Source: a bacterium (lineage in GTDB: Bacteria > Vulcanimicrobiota > Vulcanimicrobiia > Vulcanimicrobiales > Vulcanimicrobiaceae). From it: a DNA stretch of 64,000 bases. This document shows positions 51,113 to 60,162 of this stretch, in pieces. The stretch spans positions 148,390 to 212,389 of the forward strand of contig JAJZED010000002.1 of assembly GCA_021805775.1 (NCBI GenBank), written 5' to 3'. The position numbers were made by a program, and so were the translations under genes. Numbering within the stretch: the first letter of the stretch is position 1; the number at the start of each line of letters is the position of its first letter. Below the pieces are notes generated by a model. It was given only the letters and a program-made list of their open reading frames with translations. It was not told the DNA's origin and searched no databases.

Positions 51113-53267
51113 GTTCGAGCGGGGCGTACTTGAGCATCAACATCTTTTCGCCGACGTTCGGAAAGTCGATGGTGACCAAGCCGTCGCCGCCCGCGCCGAC
51201 GAGGTCGCGTATCGTTCCCTCGCCCCACTTGGGATGGCGCACCTTATCGCCGGGACCCAAGTTGAGTTCCAGCCCCGCACCTGCGGTTTCGTGAATGGCT
51301 ACCTCGCGCCAACGGCCGCCGGCCGGACGCGGCGCAACCGCACCCTCGCCGTCGACCGCTTCGAGATTTGGGATCTCTTCGAGGAAGCGCGATTTCGGAT
51401 ACGAGTAGGTATTGCCGTAAATCATGCGGCGCTGCGCGTGGGTGAGATAGAGACGATCCATCGCACGCGTGACGCCGACATAGGCGAGGCGCCGCTCCTC
51501 TTCGAGCTCGCCGGTATCGCTGAGCGCACGCGTATGCGGGAAGACCCCTTCTTCCAGACCGGTGAGAAAGACGACGGGAAATTCCAACCCCTTCGCTCCG
51601 TGAAGCGTCATCAACGTGACGTAGGAAGCCTCCGGATCGAGCGCGTCGAGATCGCTAATGAGCGCGATATTGGCGAGGAAGCCGTCGAGCGATGGCTCTT
51701 CTTCGCGCTCTTCATATTCGCGTGCTACCCCGACGAGCTCGCGCAAATTATCGAGGCGAGCGCGAGCGTCGTTCGTCTCCTCGCTCTGCAATTCACGCGC
51801 GTATCCCGAATCTTCGAGCACCGCTAACAGAAGATCGGCGATACCCAACGTGCGCTGCTTTTCGATCAGCGAGCGCATGAGATCGGCGAAGCGTTCCATC
51901 TCTTTGAGCTTCTTCGGCACGGCGCGCTTCAGCAGCGCGGCGTCGAAGAGCCCTTCGCCGACCGCGACCTTTGCCCGTGCGGCTTCGGTAACGAGCGCAC
52001 CTAACGTTTGCGAGCCGATGCCGCGGCGCGGAACGTTGATGATGCGTTTGAAGGCGATCGAATCGCGCGGGTTCGCGAGATAACGCAAATAGGCGACCGC
52101 GTCTTTAATTTCCGAGCGAGCGTAAAAGCCGACGCCGCCGACGACGCGGTAGGGAATGCCTTCGGCAATGAACGCTTCTTCGAATATGCGCGACTGGGCA
52201 TTCGTGCGATAGAGCACGAGGAAATCGCGATAGGCCAGCCCATCCCGAACCAGCTCTTTTACTTTCTCGACGACAAAGCGGCCTTCATCGCGTTCGGTCG
52301 GGGCGCGATAGGCCACGACCGGCTCGCCCTCGGCGCGCTTGGTGAACAGCTTCTTCTTCGCGCGCGTCTTATTATTGGCGACCAATGCATTTGCCGCCTC
52401 GAGAATTTGCTGCGAGCTTCGATAATTTTCTTCGAGTTTGAAAACTTTTGCGCCCGGGAAATCTTCTTCGAATCGCAAGATCATGCGGTGGTCGCTTCCG
52501 CGCCACGAATAGATCGACTGATCGTCGTCACCGACGACGGTGATGTTGCGGTGTTTACCGGCGAGCATCGAAACGAGGGTATACTGCGCCATGTTGACAT
52601 CTTGATACTCGTCGACCAAGATGTACGAAAAGCGGGCGCGGTATTTTTCGAGCGTCTTTGCATCGCGCTGCAAAAGATCGATCGCGCGAACGATGAGATC
52701 GTCGAAATCGAGCGAGTTCGCTTCGCGCAGCTTGCGATCGTACTCGCGATAGACATTCGCCAGACGCTCGCCCAGTGCGTTGTTTTGCTTTTCCGCGAAT
52801 GCGTCCGGCCAAATCAGTGCGTTTTTCGCCTTCGATATTTCGCTGAGGCAGAACCCGGGGCTTAGTTGCCGCTCGTCGTAATCGAGTTCGTCGAGAATCT
52901 CTTTGACGAGCGAACGCTGGTCGCCGTCGTCGACGATGGCGAAATTGCTTTCGATGCCGATCTTCGAACCGTCGCGCCGCAAAATGCGAACGCACATGGC
53001 ATGAAACGTGCCTACCCAGAGCTCGCGCGCGGTCGCACCGATCATGCGCTCGAGGCGAGCTTTCATCTCGCCGGCAGCTTTATTGGTGAAAGTGACCGCT
53101 AAAATAGAATCCGGCGCCACACCATGTTCTTCAAGCAGATAGGCGATACGGTGCGTCAGAACGCGGGTTTTGCCGCTCCCAGCGCCGGCGAAGATCAAAC
53201 ACGGGCCGTCCCCGTGCGATACAGCCGCCGTTTGCACGGCGTTGAGAGCATCACGTTGTTGGAGCAT
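51105..53267 (-). CDS. pcrA: UvrD/PcrA-type superfamily 1 DNA helicase
   Basis: 3'-5' helicase for repair and replication. Q motif 'LNAVQTAAV', Walker A 'IFAGAGSGKTRVLTHR', 'VTFTNKAAGEMKARL', Walker B 'YILVDEYQDVNMAQY', 'VVGDDDQSIYSWRGSD', 'LMTLHGAKGLEFPVVFLTGL' and 'LAYVGVTRAMDRLYLTHAQ'. The C-terminal 'VRHPKWGEGTIRDLVGAG' is the Tudor-like domain of PcrA. 720 residues from the ATG at 53265-53267. Confidence 0.94.
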   Translation of the reverse strand: MLQQRDALNAVQTAAVSHGDGPCLIFAGAGSGKTRVLTHRIAYLLEEHGVAPDSILAVTFTNKAAGEMKARLERMIGATARELWVGTFHAMCVRILRRDGSKIGIESNFAIVDDGDQRSLVKEILDELDYDERQLSPGFCLSEISKAKNALIWPDAFAEKQNNALGERLANVYREYDRKLREANSLDFDDLIVRAIDLLQRDAKTLEKYRARFSYILVDEYQDVNMAQYTLVSMLAGKHRNITVVGDDDQSIYSWRGSDHRMILRFEEDFPGAKVFKLEENYRSSQQILEAANALVANNKTRAKKKLFTKRAEGEPVVAYRAPTERDEGRFVVEKVKELVRDGLAYRDFLVLYRTNAQSRIFEEAFIAEGIPYRVVGGVGFYARSEIKDAVAYLRYLANPRDSIAFKRIINVPRRGIGSQTLGALVTEAARAKVAVGEGLFDAALLKRAVPKKLKEMERFADLMRSLIEKQRTLGIADLLLAVLEDSGYARELQSEETNDARARLDNLRELVGVAREYEEREEEPSLDGFLANIALISDLDALDPEASYVTLMTLHGAKGLEFPVVFLTGLEEGVFPHTRALSDTGELEEERRLAYVGVTRAMDRLYLTHAQRRMIYGNTYSYPKSRFLEEIPNLEAVDGEGAVAPRPAGGRWREVAIHETAGAGLELNLGPGDKVRHPKWGEGTIRDLVGAGGDGLVTIDFPNVGEKMLMLKYAPLERV

Positions 53268-53317
53268 TGTTCTGGTTTCGACGTCCGCGAGCGGAAAGCC
53301 TCGGCGCGAACTCGCTC

Positions 53318-54310
53318 TTACGATAATTCCCAGGATTGCGCTGCCATGAGGTACGCCAGCGTCGATTCGGCGCCGCAATTACCGTTGATTCCGTCGGCAT
53401 TGACGCCGTCGGAGCAACCGCCCCGATCGTCGACGAGCGGAATGCCGAGCACGTTTCGGCCGTAAAACCACTGCAGGGCACGCTCCGCATCGCCCCGCGC
53501 GCCCGGCACGCCGCCCCGATCGGCGGCCAAAAATGCATCGACCGCGGCGGCCGCTTCGAGCGGTTGCTGGTCGAAACGAGCTTTCGAGCCGCCGCGAAGC
53601 AGCCATCCTCGGTTCCCGATCGGCGAGAAGAGCTCTCCCTCGAAGTTTTGCGAGCGATAGAACGCCAATGCGACGAGCGCCTCCTCGCGGGCGGCGGCAT
53701 CACAGAGGAGATCCGCGAGCAAGAGGTGCGCTTGCGGCAAACGCGCGTTATCGTAGGTCATGCGACTTTCGTACCAGAGCCAACCGCCTGCGGCGTTCTC
53801 GGCGAACGCTTCGCGGAGGCGGGCCAGCGATGCCGACGCAGTAGCGCTCCGCTCCCCGGCCGCGGCGAGGCCGAGAGCCGCATACGCGGTGGGGCGCAGA
53901 TAGGTAAAACCCTCGACGCTTGCAAGCGCGCGTGTAAACGCCGCTGCGCTGCGCTCGCGCCAATCGGGATAACGCGCGTACTTGCTCGCGTATCCCAACG
54001 CCCAAATCGCGCGCCCGCAACTATCTTCGGTGCCGACATCATCGAGCCACTCGCGCCCGTAACTCATAAAATTATGAAAGCGACCGTCGGAAAGTTGTGC
54101 GTGCAAGAGAAAGGCGAGGGCGGTATGCGCGATGCGTTCGGCGCGAGCGTTCGACGGATCGAGGATTTGATGTTGCGTCGCAGCGATGAGCGAACGAGCG
54201 AGATCGTCGGTGCAGTACCCGGTCGCACGATTCGGGAGCGTCCCAAATGCGTGCTGGATGGTGCCGACATCGTCGGTAAGCGATGCGAGATGGGCGAGCG
54301 AAGGAAACAT
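53318..54310 (-). CDS. Six-hairpin (alpha/alpha-toroid) glycosidase-like protein
   Basis: 330 residues of helical repeats with aromatic and acidic clusters: 'ATGYCTDDLARSLIAATQH', 'DGRFHNFMSYGREWLDD', 'EDSCGRAIWALGYASKYA', 'GWLWYESRMTYDNARLPQAH' and 'NCGAESTLAYLMAAQ'. The pattern resembles (alpha/alpha)6 toroid proteins found next to or fused with glycosyltransferases in several phyla. The substrate is unknown. The ATG at 54308-54310 is 4 bases after the glycosyltransferase stop, so the two are surely coupled. Confidence 0.68.
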   Translation of the reverse strand: MFPSLAHLASLTDDVGTIQHAFGTLPNRATGYCTDDLARSLIAATQHQILDPSNARAERIAHTALAFLLHAQLSDGRFHNFMSYGREWLDDVGTEDSCGRAIWALGYASKYARYPDWRERSAAAFTRALASVEGFTYLRPTAYAALGLAAAGERSATASASLARLREAFAENAAGGWLWYESRMTYDNARLPQAHLLLADLLCDAAAREEALVALAFYRSQNFEGELFSPIGNRGWLLRGGSKARFDQQPLEAAAAVDAFLAADRGGVPGARGDAERALQWFYGRNVLGIPLVDDRGGCSDGVNADGINGNCGAESTLAYLMAAQSWELS

Positions 54311-54314
54311 GCGT

Positions 54315-55481
54315 TTACGCGGTGTGCGCAAGCGATGCCGGGCGAGGCTCGGTGAGTTCGCTGAATAAGCGTTCGTAGGCGTTGGCCACCGCGTGCCACG
54401 TCATCGAGCGTGCATAGCGATAGGCGCGCCGTTCGGTCGCGCGCCGCAAACTCGGGTCGTCGAGTAACGCCGTGAGTTGTAGCGCAAGCGAGCCGGCATC
54501 GCGCACGTCGGCAAGCCGACCGCGCCCGAAGGCGAGCAATTCTTGAGCGTAGAGATAGGGCGTCGAAACGATCGCTTTGCCGCAACCCAGCGCATACGCG
54601 AGCGTACCCGAGACGATCTGCGTCAGATTGAGATACGGAGTGAGATAGATGTCGGTCGCTTCGAGATAGGCGAGTAATTCGGGCAGAGTGAGATACTTAT
54701 CGATTAAATGCACGTTATTACGCAGGCCTTTGGCCGCCACGAGTTCTTGTAGCGATTCGCGATACGATTCGCCTTCCTGGCGGCGCACCACCGGGTGCGT
54801 CTCGCCGAGAATGAGATAGAGCGCCTCAGGATGGCGCCGCACCACTGCGGCCATCGCATCGATTGCGTATTCGAGCCCCTTACCGCGGTTGATCAAACCA
54901 AAGGTCGAAATGACGGTGCGCTGGCCGATGCCGAAGCTCGCTTTTGCCGCCGCCGTTTCGCGAAACGGAACGTCGGGGACGCCGTGAGGAATAACGTGGA
55001 GCTTCACGGGATTGACGCCGTAGACGCGTTCGAGCAAATCGCGCCCGGTATCGGAGAGCGAGACGACGGCGCTGGCAAAATCGCAGAGCGAGCGCGCGAC
55101 CCGCAACATCACCGCGTCGGGTTCGGGAAGAACCGTGTGCATCGTAATGACCGTCGGTTTGGCGACCTGACGCACGAGATCGACGAGCCATTCGCCGCGT
55201 TCTCCGCCGAACAGACCGTATTCGTGTTGAATGTTGAGAACCGTCGCCGGGTGAGCGTCGATGCGAGCGGCGATCTCGGAGTACGCCTGTCGATCGCGTT
55301 CGTCGAAGCGCGCGTAAACGCGAGCGGGATACCGGCGGAGATCTCCGCCGGGTTCGTTGACCGCGATGACGTCGCTCTTGCTATCTTCTTCACGATCGAT
55401 CGCACCGACGAGATCGGCGGTAAAGGTGGCGATTCCGCACTCGCGCGGCGGAAACGAACTGAGGAACAGAACGCTCGGCAC
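54315..55481 (-). CDS. GT4-family glycosyltransferase
   Basis: 388 residues from the GTG at 55479-55481. N-terminal 'SVLFLSSFPPRECGIATFTA', 'ILNIQHEYGLFGGERGEWL', 'HVIPHGVPDVPFRE', the donor-site 'VISTFGLINRGKGLEYAIDA' and 'LEATDIYLTPYLNLTQIVSG'. The GPGTF (GT4) layout is clear. Sugar and acceptor unknown. It sits between a nucleotidyltransferase and the toroid protein, so a three-gene glycan or glycoside-osmolyte unit is likely. Confidence 0.87.
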   Translation of the reverse strand: MPSVLFLSSFPPRECGIATFTADLVGAIDREEDSKSDVIAVNEPGGDLRRYPARVYARFDERDRQAYSEIAARIDAHPATVLNIQHEYGLFGGERGEWLVDLVRQVAKPTVITMHTVLPEPDAVMLRVARSLCDFASAVVSLSDTGRDLLERVYGVNPVKLHVIPHGVPDVPFRETAAAKASFGIGQRTVISTFGLINRGKGLEYAIDAMAAVVRRHPEALYLILGETHPVVRRQEGESYRESLQELVAAKGLRNNVHLIDKYLTLPELLAYLEATDIYLTPYLNLTQIVSGTLAYALGCGKAIVSTPYLYAQELLAFGRGRLADVRDAGSLALQLTALLDDPSLRRATERRAYRYARSMTWHAVANAYERLFSELTEPRPASLAHTA

Positions 55482-55485
55482 GCAG

Positions 55486-56565
55486 CTACCGCATTGCCGT
55501 CTGCGCGCCGACGCGCGCCCCCGGCTCGAGAATGCGACCCGGCTCGATCGACACATCGTGTCCGATCACGCTTCCGCTTCCAACGGTGGCACGAGCGCCG
55601 ATACGGGCGCGGCTGGCAACGATAGATTCATCGATTCGGACATCATCTCCGACCATAACACCATCCCAGAGCACGGAGTCGCGGACGACCGCTCGCTCGC
55701 CGATCTGGGTACCGGCACCGAGGACGACGTTCGGGCCGATGCGAGCGGTCGGAGCGACGAGCACCCCTTCGTCGGCGTGCACCGGTTGGGCGACCCCGGG
55801 ATGGCCACGCAGCGCCGCCGAACCGGCTCCGGTTATCCCGGGCTCCAGGACCAGGGGCATCGTTCCCGCGAGGATATCGCGATGGGCGGCGAGATAGGCC
55901 TCCGGTCGCCCGAGATCGAGCCAGTAGTCGGAGGTCGTGTAGGCGTAGAGCGGGCGCGCCCCGGCGATGAGTGCCGGGAAGGTCTCGCGCTCGATGGAGA
56001 CCGGACGCCCCGCCGGAATCGCGGCGAGGACCTCGGGCTCGAATAGGTAGGTGCCGGCGTTGATCTCATCGGTCGGGGCGCTCCCCGGCGCCGGCTTCTC
56101 AATGAAGGCCTCGATGCGCCCGCTTGCGTCGTGGGCGACGCATCCGAAAGCCGACGGGTCGGCGACGTGAATCAGATGGAGCGTGCCGATGCCGCCGTGG
56201 GCCCGATGCGCAGCGAGCATCGCGCGCAGATCGAGGCTGGTGAGAACATCGCCGTTGAGGACGAAGAACGCCCCGGTAATATACCGTTCGACGTTCTTCA
56301 GCGCGCCGGCGGTGCCGAGCGGGCTCTCTTCGATCACGTAGGTGAAGTGCATATCGAAACGCGAGCCGTCGCCGAAGTAATCGAGAATCGGCTGCGGCAA
56401 GTACCCGGCCGGGAAGATCACATCGCGGATTCCGGCCTTGTAGAGCCGCTCAACGGTGCGCGCCAGGAAGGGCACACCGAGGATGGGGACCATCGGTTTC
56501 GGGGTTCCGTAGGTCAGTGGGCGCAGGCGCGTGCCTTCGCCGCCGACGAGAATGATTGCTTGCAT
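55486..56565 (-). CDS. Sugar-phosphate nucleotidyltransferase with beta-helix tail (2), GDP-mannose pyrophosphorylase-like
   Basis: 359 residues. 'MQAIILVGGEGTRLRPLTYG' and 'PKPMVPILGVPFLARTVERL', 'EESPLGTAGALKNVERYITG', 'FFVLNGDVLTSLDL', 'EKPAPGSAPTDEINAGTYLF', then hexapeptide repeats ('ARIGPNVVLGAGTQIGERAV'). Most like bacterial/eukaryotic mannose-1-phosphate guanylyltransferases, but not proven. AGAAGGA precedes the ATG. First gene of the long minus-strand run. Confidence 0.87.
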   Translation of the reverse strand: MQAIILVGGEGTRLRPLTYGTPKPMVPILGVPFLARTVERLYKAGIRDVIFPAGYLPQPILDYFGDGSRFDMHFTYVIEESPLGTAGALKNVERYITGAFFVLNGDVLTSLDLRAMLAAHRAHGGIGTLHLIHVADPSAFGCVAHDASGRIEAFIEKPAPGSAPTDEINAGTYLFEPEVLAAIPAGRPVSIERETFPALIAGARPLYAYTTSDYWLDLGRPEAYLAAHRDILAGTMPLVLEPGITGAGSAALRGHPGVAQPVHADEGVLVAPTARIGPNVVLGAGTQIGERAVVRDSVLWDGVMVGDDVRIDESIVASRARIGARATVGSGSVIGHDVSIEPGRILEPGARVGAQTAMR

Positions 56566-56685
56566 CGGTCCTTCTGGTTGGCGGTTCGGGTGCAGGGTTC
56601 ATCCCCAGGGCAGATTGCTTAACTCGGTCTGCGGAGCACGAAAACGGCCTAGCAATCGAACGCCAGTTCGTATATCCTTAAGGTC

Positions 56686-57120
56686 GTGGCGAATAACCGA
56701 TACGATTGGGATGCGATCCAGCGGCACTACGACTTCGGAAACTCCTACCGTGCATGTCGAGCACTCTTTGGATTCTCTGCGGGTGCATGGACCAAGGCAG
56801 TCGATCGCGGCGCGCTTCGGGCTCGCTCGCGAGGGCTGCCTATCGAAGAAATGCTTGCTTCGAGCATTTCGCGCACAAACGTGAAACGCCGACTTCTCTC
56901 AGAGGGCTTACTTCGCAACGCATGCTACGAATGTGGGCTCACGGAATGGCAAGGAAGAAATCTTTCCTTTCAACTCGACCATATAAACGGGAAAAAAGGC
57001 GACAATCGCCTAGAGAACCTTCGGATGCTTTGCCCAAATTGTCACAGCCAGACGCCAACGTTTGCTGGTCGCAATGCTAAAACACGAAAATCCTTGCCAG
57101 GTTCTCCAAGGGTCGTGTAG
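56686..57120 (+). CDS. HNH endonuclease-domain protein
   Basis: 144 residues, GTG start. The C-terminal half is an HNH motif with zinc cysteines: 'NACYECGLTEWQGRNLSFQL', 'DHINGKKGDNRLENLRMLC' and 'PNCHSQTPTF'. The N-terminal half ('IQRHYDFGNSYRACRALFG') resembles a helix-turn-helix. Such small HNH proteins are common near tRNA genes and phage or mobile DNA. Lower GC than the neighbouring core genes. Function unknown. Confidence 0.83.
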   Translation: MANNRYDWDAIQRHYDFGNSYRACRALFGFSAGAWTKAVDRGALRARSRGLPIEEMLASSISRTNVKRRLLSEGLLRNACYECGLTEWQGRNLSFQLDHINGKKGDNRLENLRMLCPNCHSQTPTFAGRNAKTRKSLPGSPRVV

Positions 57121-57138
57121 TATATCGGTCGCTGCCGT

Positions 57139-57212
57139 TCCCGGTTGGTGAAATGGTATCACGCCTGGCTCTGAACCAGGTATTCGTGGTTCGAGTCCAT
57201 GACCGGGAGCCA
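57139..57212 (+). tRNA. tRNA-Gln (anticodon CTG)
   Basis: Cloverleaf visible: acceptor TCCCGGT with ACCGGGA, anticodon stem CCTGG/CCAGG around loop CTCTGAA (anticodon CTG), T arm GGTTCGAGTCC, and encoded CCA at 57210-57212. 74 bases. Confidence 0.95.
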
Positions 57213-57213
57213 C

Positions 57214-57289
57214 GGCCCTATCGTCTAGAGGCCTAGGACGCCGCCCTCTCACGGCGGTAACGCGGGTTCGAATCCCGCTGGGGCTACCA
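57214..57289 (+). tRNA. tRNA-Glu (anticodon CTC)
   Basis: Acceptor GGCCCTA pairs with TGGGGCT (G-U at the end and one inside). Anticodon stem CCGCC/GGCGG encloses CTCTCAC (anticodon CTC). T arm GCGGGTTCGAATCCCGC, encoded CCA at 57287-57289. 76 bases, 1 base after tRNA-Gln. Its 3' end borders the mobile region. Confidence 0.95.
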
Positions 57290-57413
57290 CGAGAATGCTT
57301 ATTTGACGGGCTTTTCAGCGCATAATAAACGAAACGGCTGCCTAAGTGGCTGCCTATCTAGCCGCTTATCCCAAGGGACTATCCCGTCTGCCGCAAAATT
57401 GCCAACCTAAGAG

Positions 57414-58031
57414 GTGCACGACGTGGTGAATTCTGTCAGTCTCGCTATAGCGGCGCTTGCTCTTTTTATTTCGTCTCTCACTGCATGGCTCACGTTACTT
57501 AGACCGGGCACCGTGAGGATGACGCAGCCTACCATTATCTACCTCGGTCCTGACGTTCGCAGCGCGGACGGCCTAGTTCACCCAAAGGTGTATTTGCGAG
57601 CGCTCCTTTACTCAACGGCGAAGCGCGGTTGCATCGTTGAAAATATGTTTCTCCGTGTTCACCGCGGGGAAACGACGCAAGTTTTTAACGTTTGGGTGTA
57701 CGGCGAAGAACGATTAGCCCGCGGGAGCGGGCTATTCATCTCCGATGCTGGAGTGGTAGTAAATCACCATTTTCTTCTACCGGCCGATAGGACTAGGTTT
57801 GCATTCCTGCCAGGATCGTACGTAGTAGATATTCTTGCTACAGTCGTGGGGCGAGAGATCGCACTACCGCTCGGGTCGATTCAAGTCGCGATCAGCCCCG
57901 AGCAATCGGTCGAGCTCGCGACGACGGAAAATGGAATCTACTTTGACTGGAGTCCAGACACGGCAAGCTATCATTCGCACATAGAGCCACCTAGAGGACT
58001 GCTGCCCAACATTCAGCCATTCATTTCTTGA
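57414..58031 (+). CDS. Hypothetical membrane-anchored protein
   Basis: 205 residues with one N-terminal hydrophobic helix ('SVSLAIAALALFISSLTAWL') followed by a beta-rich domain ('TQPTIIYLGPDVRSADGLVH', 'GLFISDAGVVVNHHFLLPAD'). Start is one of three nearby GTGs (57414, 57423, 57426). GC and codon use are lower than in the surrounding genes, consistent with transfer. No family recognised. Confidence 0.6.
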   Translation: MHDVVNSVSLAIAALALFISSLTAWLTLLRPGTVRMTQPTIIYLGPDVRSADGLVHPKVYLRALLYSTAKRGCIVENMFLRVHRGETTQVFNVWVYGEERLARGSGLFISDAGVVVNHHFLLPADRTRFAFLPGSYVVDILATVVGREIALPLGSIQVAISPEQSVELATTENGIYFDWSPDTASYHSHIEPPRGLLPNIQPFIS

Positions 58032-58440
58032 TCGGTGGGTTCGCGCGCGTCAGCATTTCGCCGAGCGCGTCGCGTCGGCGCCGGCGCATCTGCTCGGGCG
58101 TCTCATCGGCTTGGAAGCCGAATAGCTCGTCGACGTCGGCGGTGCGCGACGGAACGACGGCGCGCAGCCGCTCGGCATGCGCTGCGTGTAGCTCCTCGAG
58201 TGTGGGATATCGGCACCAGAGATAGTATGACATGAGCGCCTCCAACCGCCTGAGCTCTGCGGGCACGTCCGCAGGCCACCATTCCGGCCGAGCCTGTCCG
58301 TGCGCTGCATCAGCGGCGAGCGTATCGCTCACTGATTGCTGCAGCGCATCGTGCTGCAGCTTCGTCGCTAGCCAGTGCTCGTGCCAGTCGGGGTCGTATT
58401 CCGGGTTCAGCGTCGAGCGCGCGAGGTCGTCTATCGTCAT
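58021..58440 (-). CDS. Hypothetical protein downstream of the coupling protein
   Basis: 139 mostly helical, charged residues: 'MTIDDLARSTLNPEYDPDWH', 'EWWPADVPAELRRLEALMSY' and 'ETPEQMRRRRRDALGEMLTR'. It follows the coupling-protein gene by 30 bases on the same strand, and its 3' end overlaps the convergent gene by 11 bases. Possibly an accessory of the transfer operon; no family recognised. Confidence 0.55.
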   Translation of the reverse strand: MTIDDLARSTLNPEYDPDWHEHWLATKLQHDALQQSVSDTLAADAAHGQARPEWWPADVPAELRRLEALMSYYLWCRYPTLEELHAAHAERLRAVVPSRTADVDELFGFQADETPEQMRRRRRDALGEMLTRANPPIKK

Positions 58441-58470
58441 CGGTCAGGTCTTTCTCCGAGGTGTGCGCGG

Positions 58471-60162
58471 CTACGAGAGCTGCTCGACGCGCGTTCGGTA
58501 CGCGCGGATGGGTGGTTCGCCAGCCGCGTGCACGATGACTTCGTCGCCGGCGAGCTCGCCGAGCTCTGGTGGCAGCAGCAGCGGTCGCTGTGTCTCGCTC
58601 GTAGTGTGGCTCATGGATCCGTCGCCCTGCCGAGCGTGCGAGATCTGATATCGTGTCTCGGATCCGAGCGAGTCGGCGGCGAGGCGCTGCGTCGCCGCAT
58701 CGAGCGTGCGATAGTACACGCGGACAGAGCAGACGCCGGAGATGGTCTCGTGCGCACCTCCGCAGCGTTGCTGGATCTGCGCGTAGGTCTGCGACAGCAG
58801 CGCGATCCGCACGCGGTATTTCCGCATCGTCGCGAGCTTCGTGGAGAGCGACAGGCTCGCTACGAGGTGGAATTCATCGAGCATCGCAAGGATGCTCAGG
58901 TCGTCTGCGATCGGCAAATTGCGCGTGCAATCATCGAGGAGTCGCCCAAGGATCATCGCGTACATGGGCGCGAGCGATTGTTGGTCGCGCTCGTGCATCG
59001 TCAGATATAGCTGCGTCGGCTGCGCGCGTAGCATGGCGATATCAACATCGCTCGCGCTCGTTGCGTGGTCGATTTCATCGATGCGAAATATCTGCATATG
59101 TCGGTGCATCGTCGCCACGATCGGCGAGCGCTGCCGCGACTCCATCGCGGCGAAGCGTGCTCCGGTTTGCTGAGCGTAGGCAACCGAGGATGTGAGCAGC
59201 TGCTCGCAGAGTTCTTTCTCGTCGGCAATTTCCGGATCGACGACGATGCGCGCGACGCCGCCGAGCGTGCCATGTCCGCGCTCGATGGCGAGAGCGGAAA
59301 ACGCGACCAATAGCTCGAGGGCCGACTCGTCAAAATAGCGCTCGGTGGCATCGTCGCGCTGGGTGGCCGGTAGCAGCATCGGCGCGAGGATGGTACGGAT
59401 CTCGGCGATATCGTTCGCATCGACGTCAGCGAGCGGATTGATGCGGACGCTTTCGGCGGCGCGCGCGTCGAATCGCACGACGCGGACACCCGGCGGCGGC
59501 TCGGGCGCGACCGCCGCGAAAATGTCGGTGGCCGGATCGAGCACGATCGCGCTGCCGTGCCAGGTATGGCGCAGCGTTGCGATCGCGGTGCTGTAGGTTT
59601 TTCCGGAGCCTGGCGGCCCGAGTACGAGCACGTTCGCCGGGCCGTCGTAGGTGAGCGTCTCCCGGCCCGCCGAACCGAGCACGACGCCCTGCGTCGGGCC
59701 GACGAGCGAGGACGCGCGAATGTCGCGCTGCGTCGCCCACCGCGCGCGCCCGTGCAGATCGCTCGGTGCGGCGCGGGACAGAGCGAGCACGACGACGACG
59801 GCCACGATCGCGGCAGTGAGTAGCCCTATACTCGTCACTGCGGCGCGGTCGAGAAGAACGAGATGTTCCGGTGATGCGCCGGGAGCCCACGCTGGCATGC
59901 GCAACCCGTGGATACCCGGGATATGCGCGGGGACGCTCGCTATGGCCCCGAGTGCCCATGCGATGGGTTCCCACGGCATGTAGAGACGCAGCGTGCCGAT
60001 CGTGAGCCAGGGCACGCCGAGACGTGCGAGTGGGACGTAGGCTTCCGCGTAGGCGGCGAGTCCAGCGCCGACCGACTCGAGCATCACGGCCAGCATCGCT
60101 GCGATAATGACGAGCCGCGGGGCCGCGCGCGGCCAATCGATTGCGCGATGCGGCTGCATCAC
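58471..60162 (-). CDS. Type IV coupling protein (VirD4/TraG family)
   Basis: 563 residues. N-terminal hydrophobic helices ('LVIIAAMLAVMLESVGAGLA' and 'AVTSIGLLTAAIVAVVVVLA') anchor it in the membrane. Walker A 'VLVLGPPGSGKTYSTAIATL' is near residue 180, Walker B-like 'LSILAMLDEFHLVASL' near residue 415, and 'YRVRIALLSQTYAQIQQRCG' follows, as in VirD4/TraG ATPases that hand relaxase-DNA to a secretion channel. The GTG/ATG start overlaps the relaxase stop, so relaxase and coupling protein form one unit. Confidence 0.88.
   Translation of the reverse strand: MMQPHRAIDWPRAAPRLVIIAAMLAVMLESVGAGLAAYAEAYVPLARLGVPWLTIGTLRLYMPWEPIAWALGAIASVPAHIPGIHGLRMPAWAPGASPEHLVLLDRAAVTSIGLLTAAIVAVVVVLALSRAAPSDLHGRARWATQRDIRASSLVGPTQGVVLGSAGRETLTYDGPANVLVLGPPGSGKTYSTAIATLRHTWHGSAIVLDPATDIFAAVAPEPPPGVRVVRFDARAAESVRINPLADVDANDIAEIRTILAPMLLPATQRDDATERYFDESALELLVAFSALAIERGHGTLGGVARIVVDPEIADEKELCEQLLTSSVAYAQQTGARFAAMESRQRSPIVATMHRHMQIFRIDEIDHATSASDVDIAMLRAQPTQLYLTMHERDQQSLAPMYAMILGRLLDDCTRNLPIADDLSILAMLDEFHLVASLSLSTKLATMRKYRVRIALLSQTYAQIQQRCGGAHETISGVCSVRVYYRTLDAATQRLAADSLGSETRYQISHARQGDGSMSHTTSETQRPLLLPPELGELAGDEVIVHAAGEPPIRAYRTRVEQLS

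Noticed and set aside
57290-57413. Attachment site copy (attL/attR) next to tRNA-Glu
   Set aside because: No second copy of the tRNA 3' end is present in the window; short GGCTGCCTA repeats alone are not enough.
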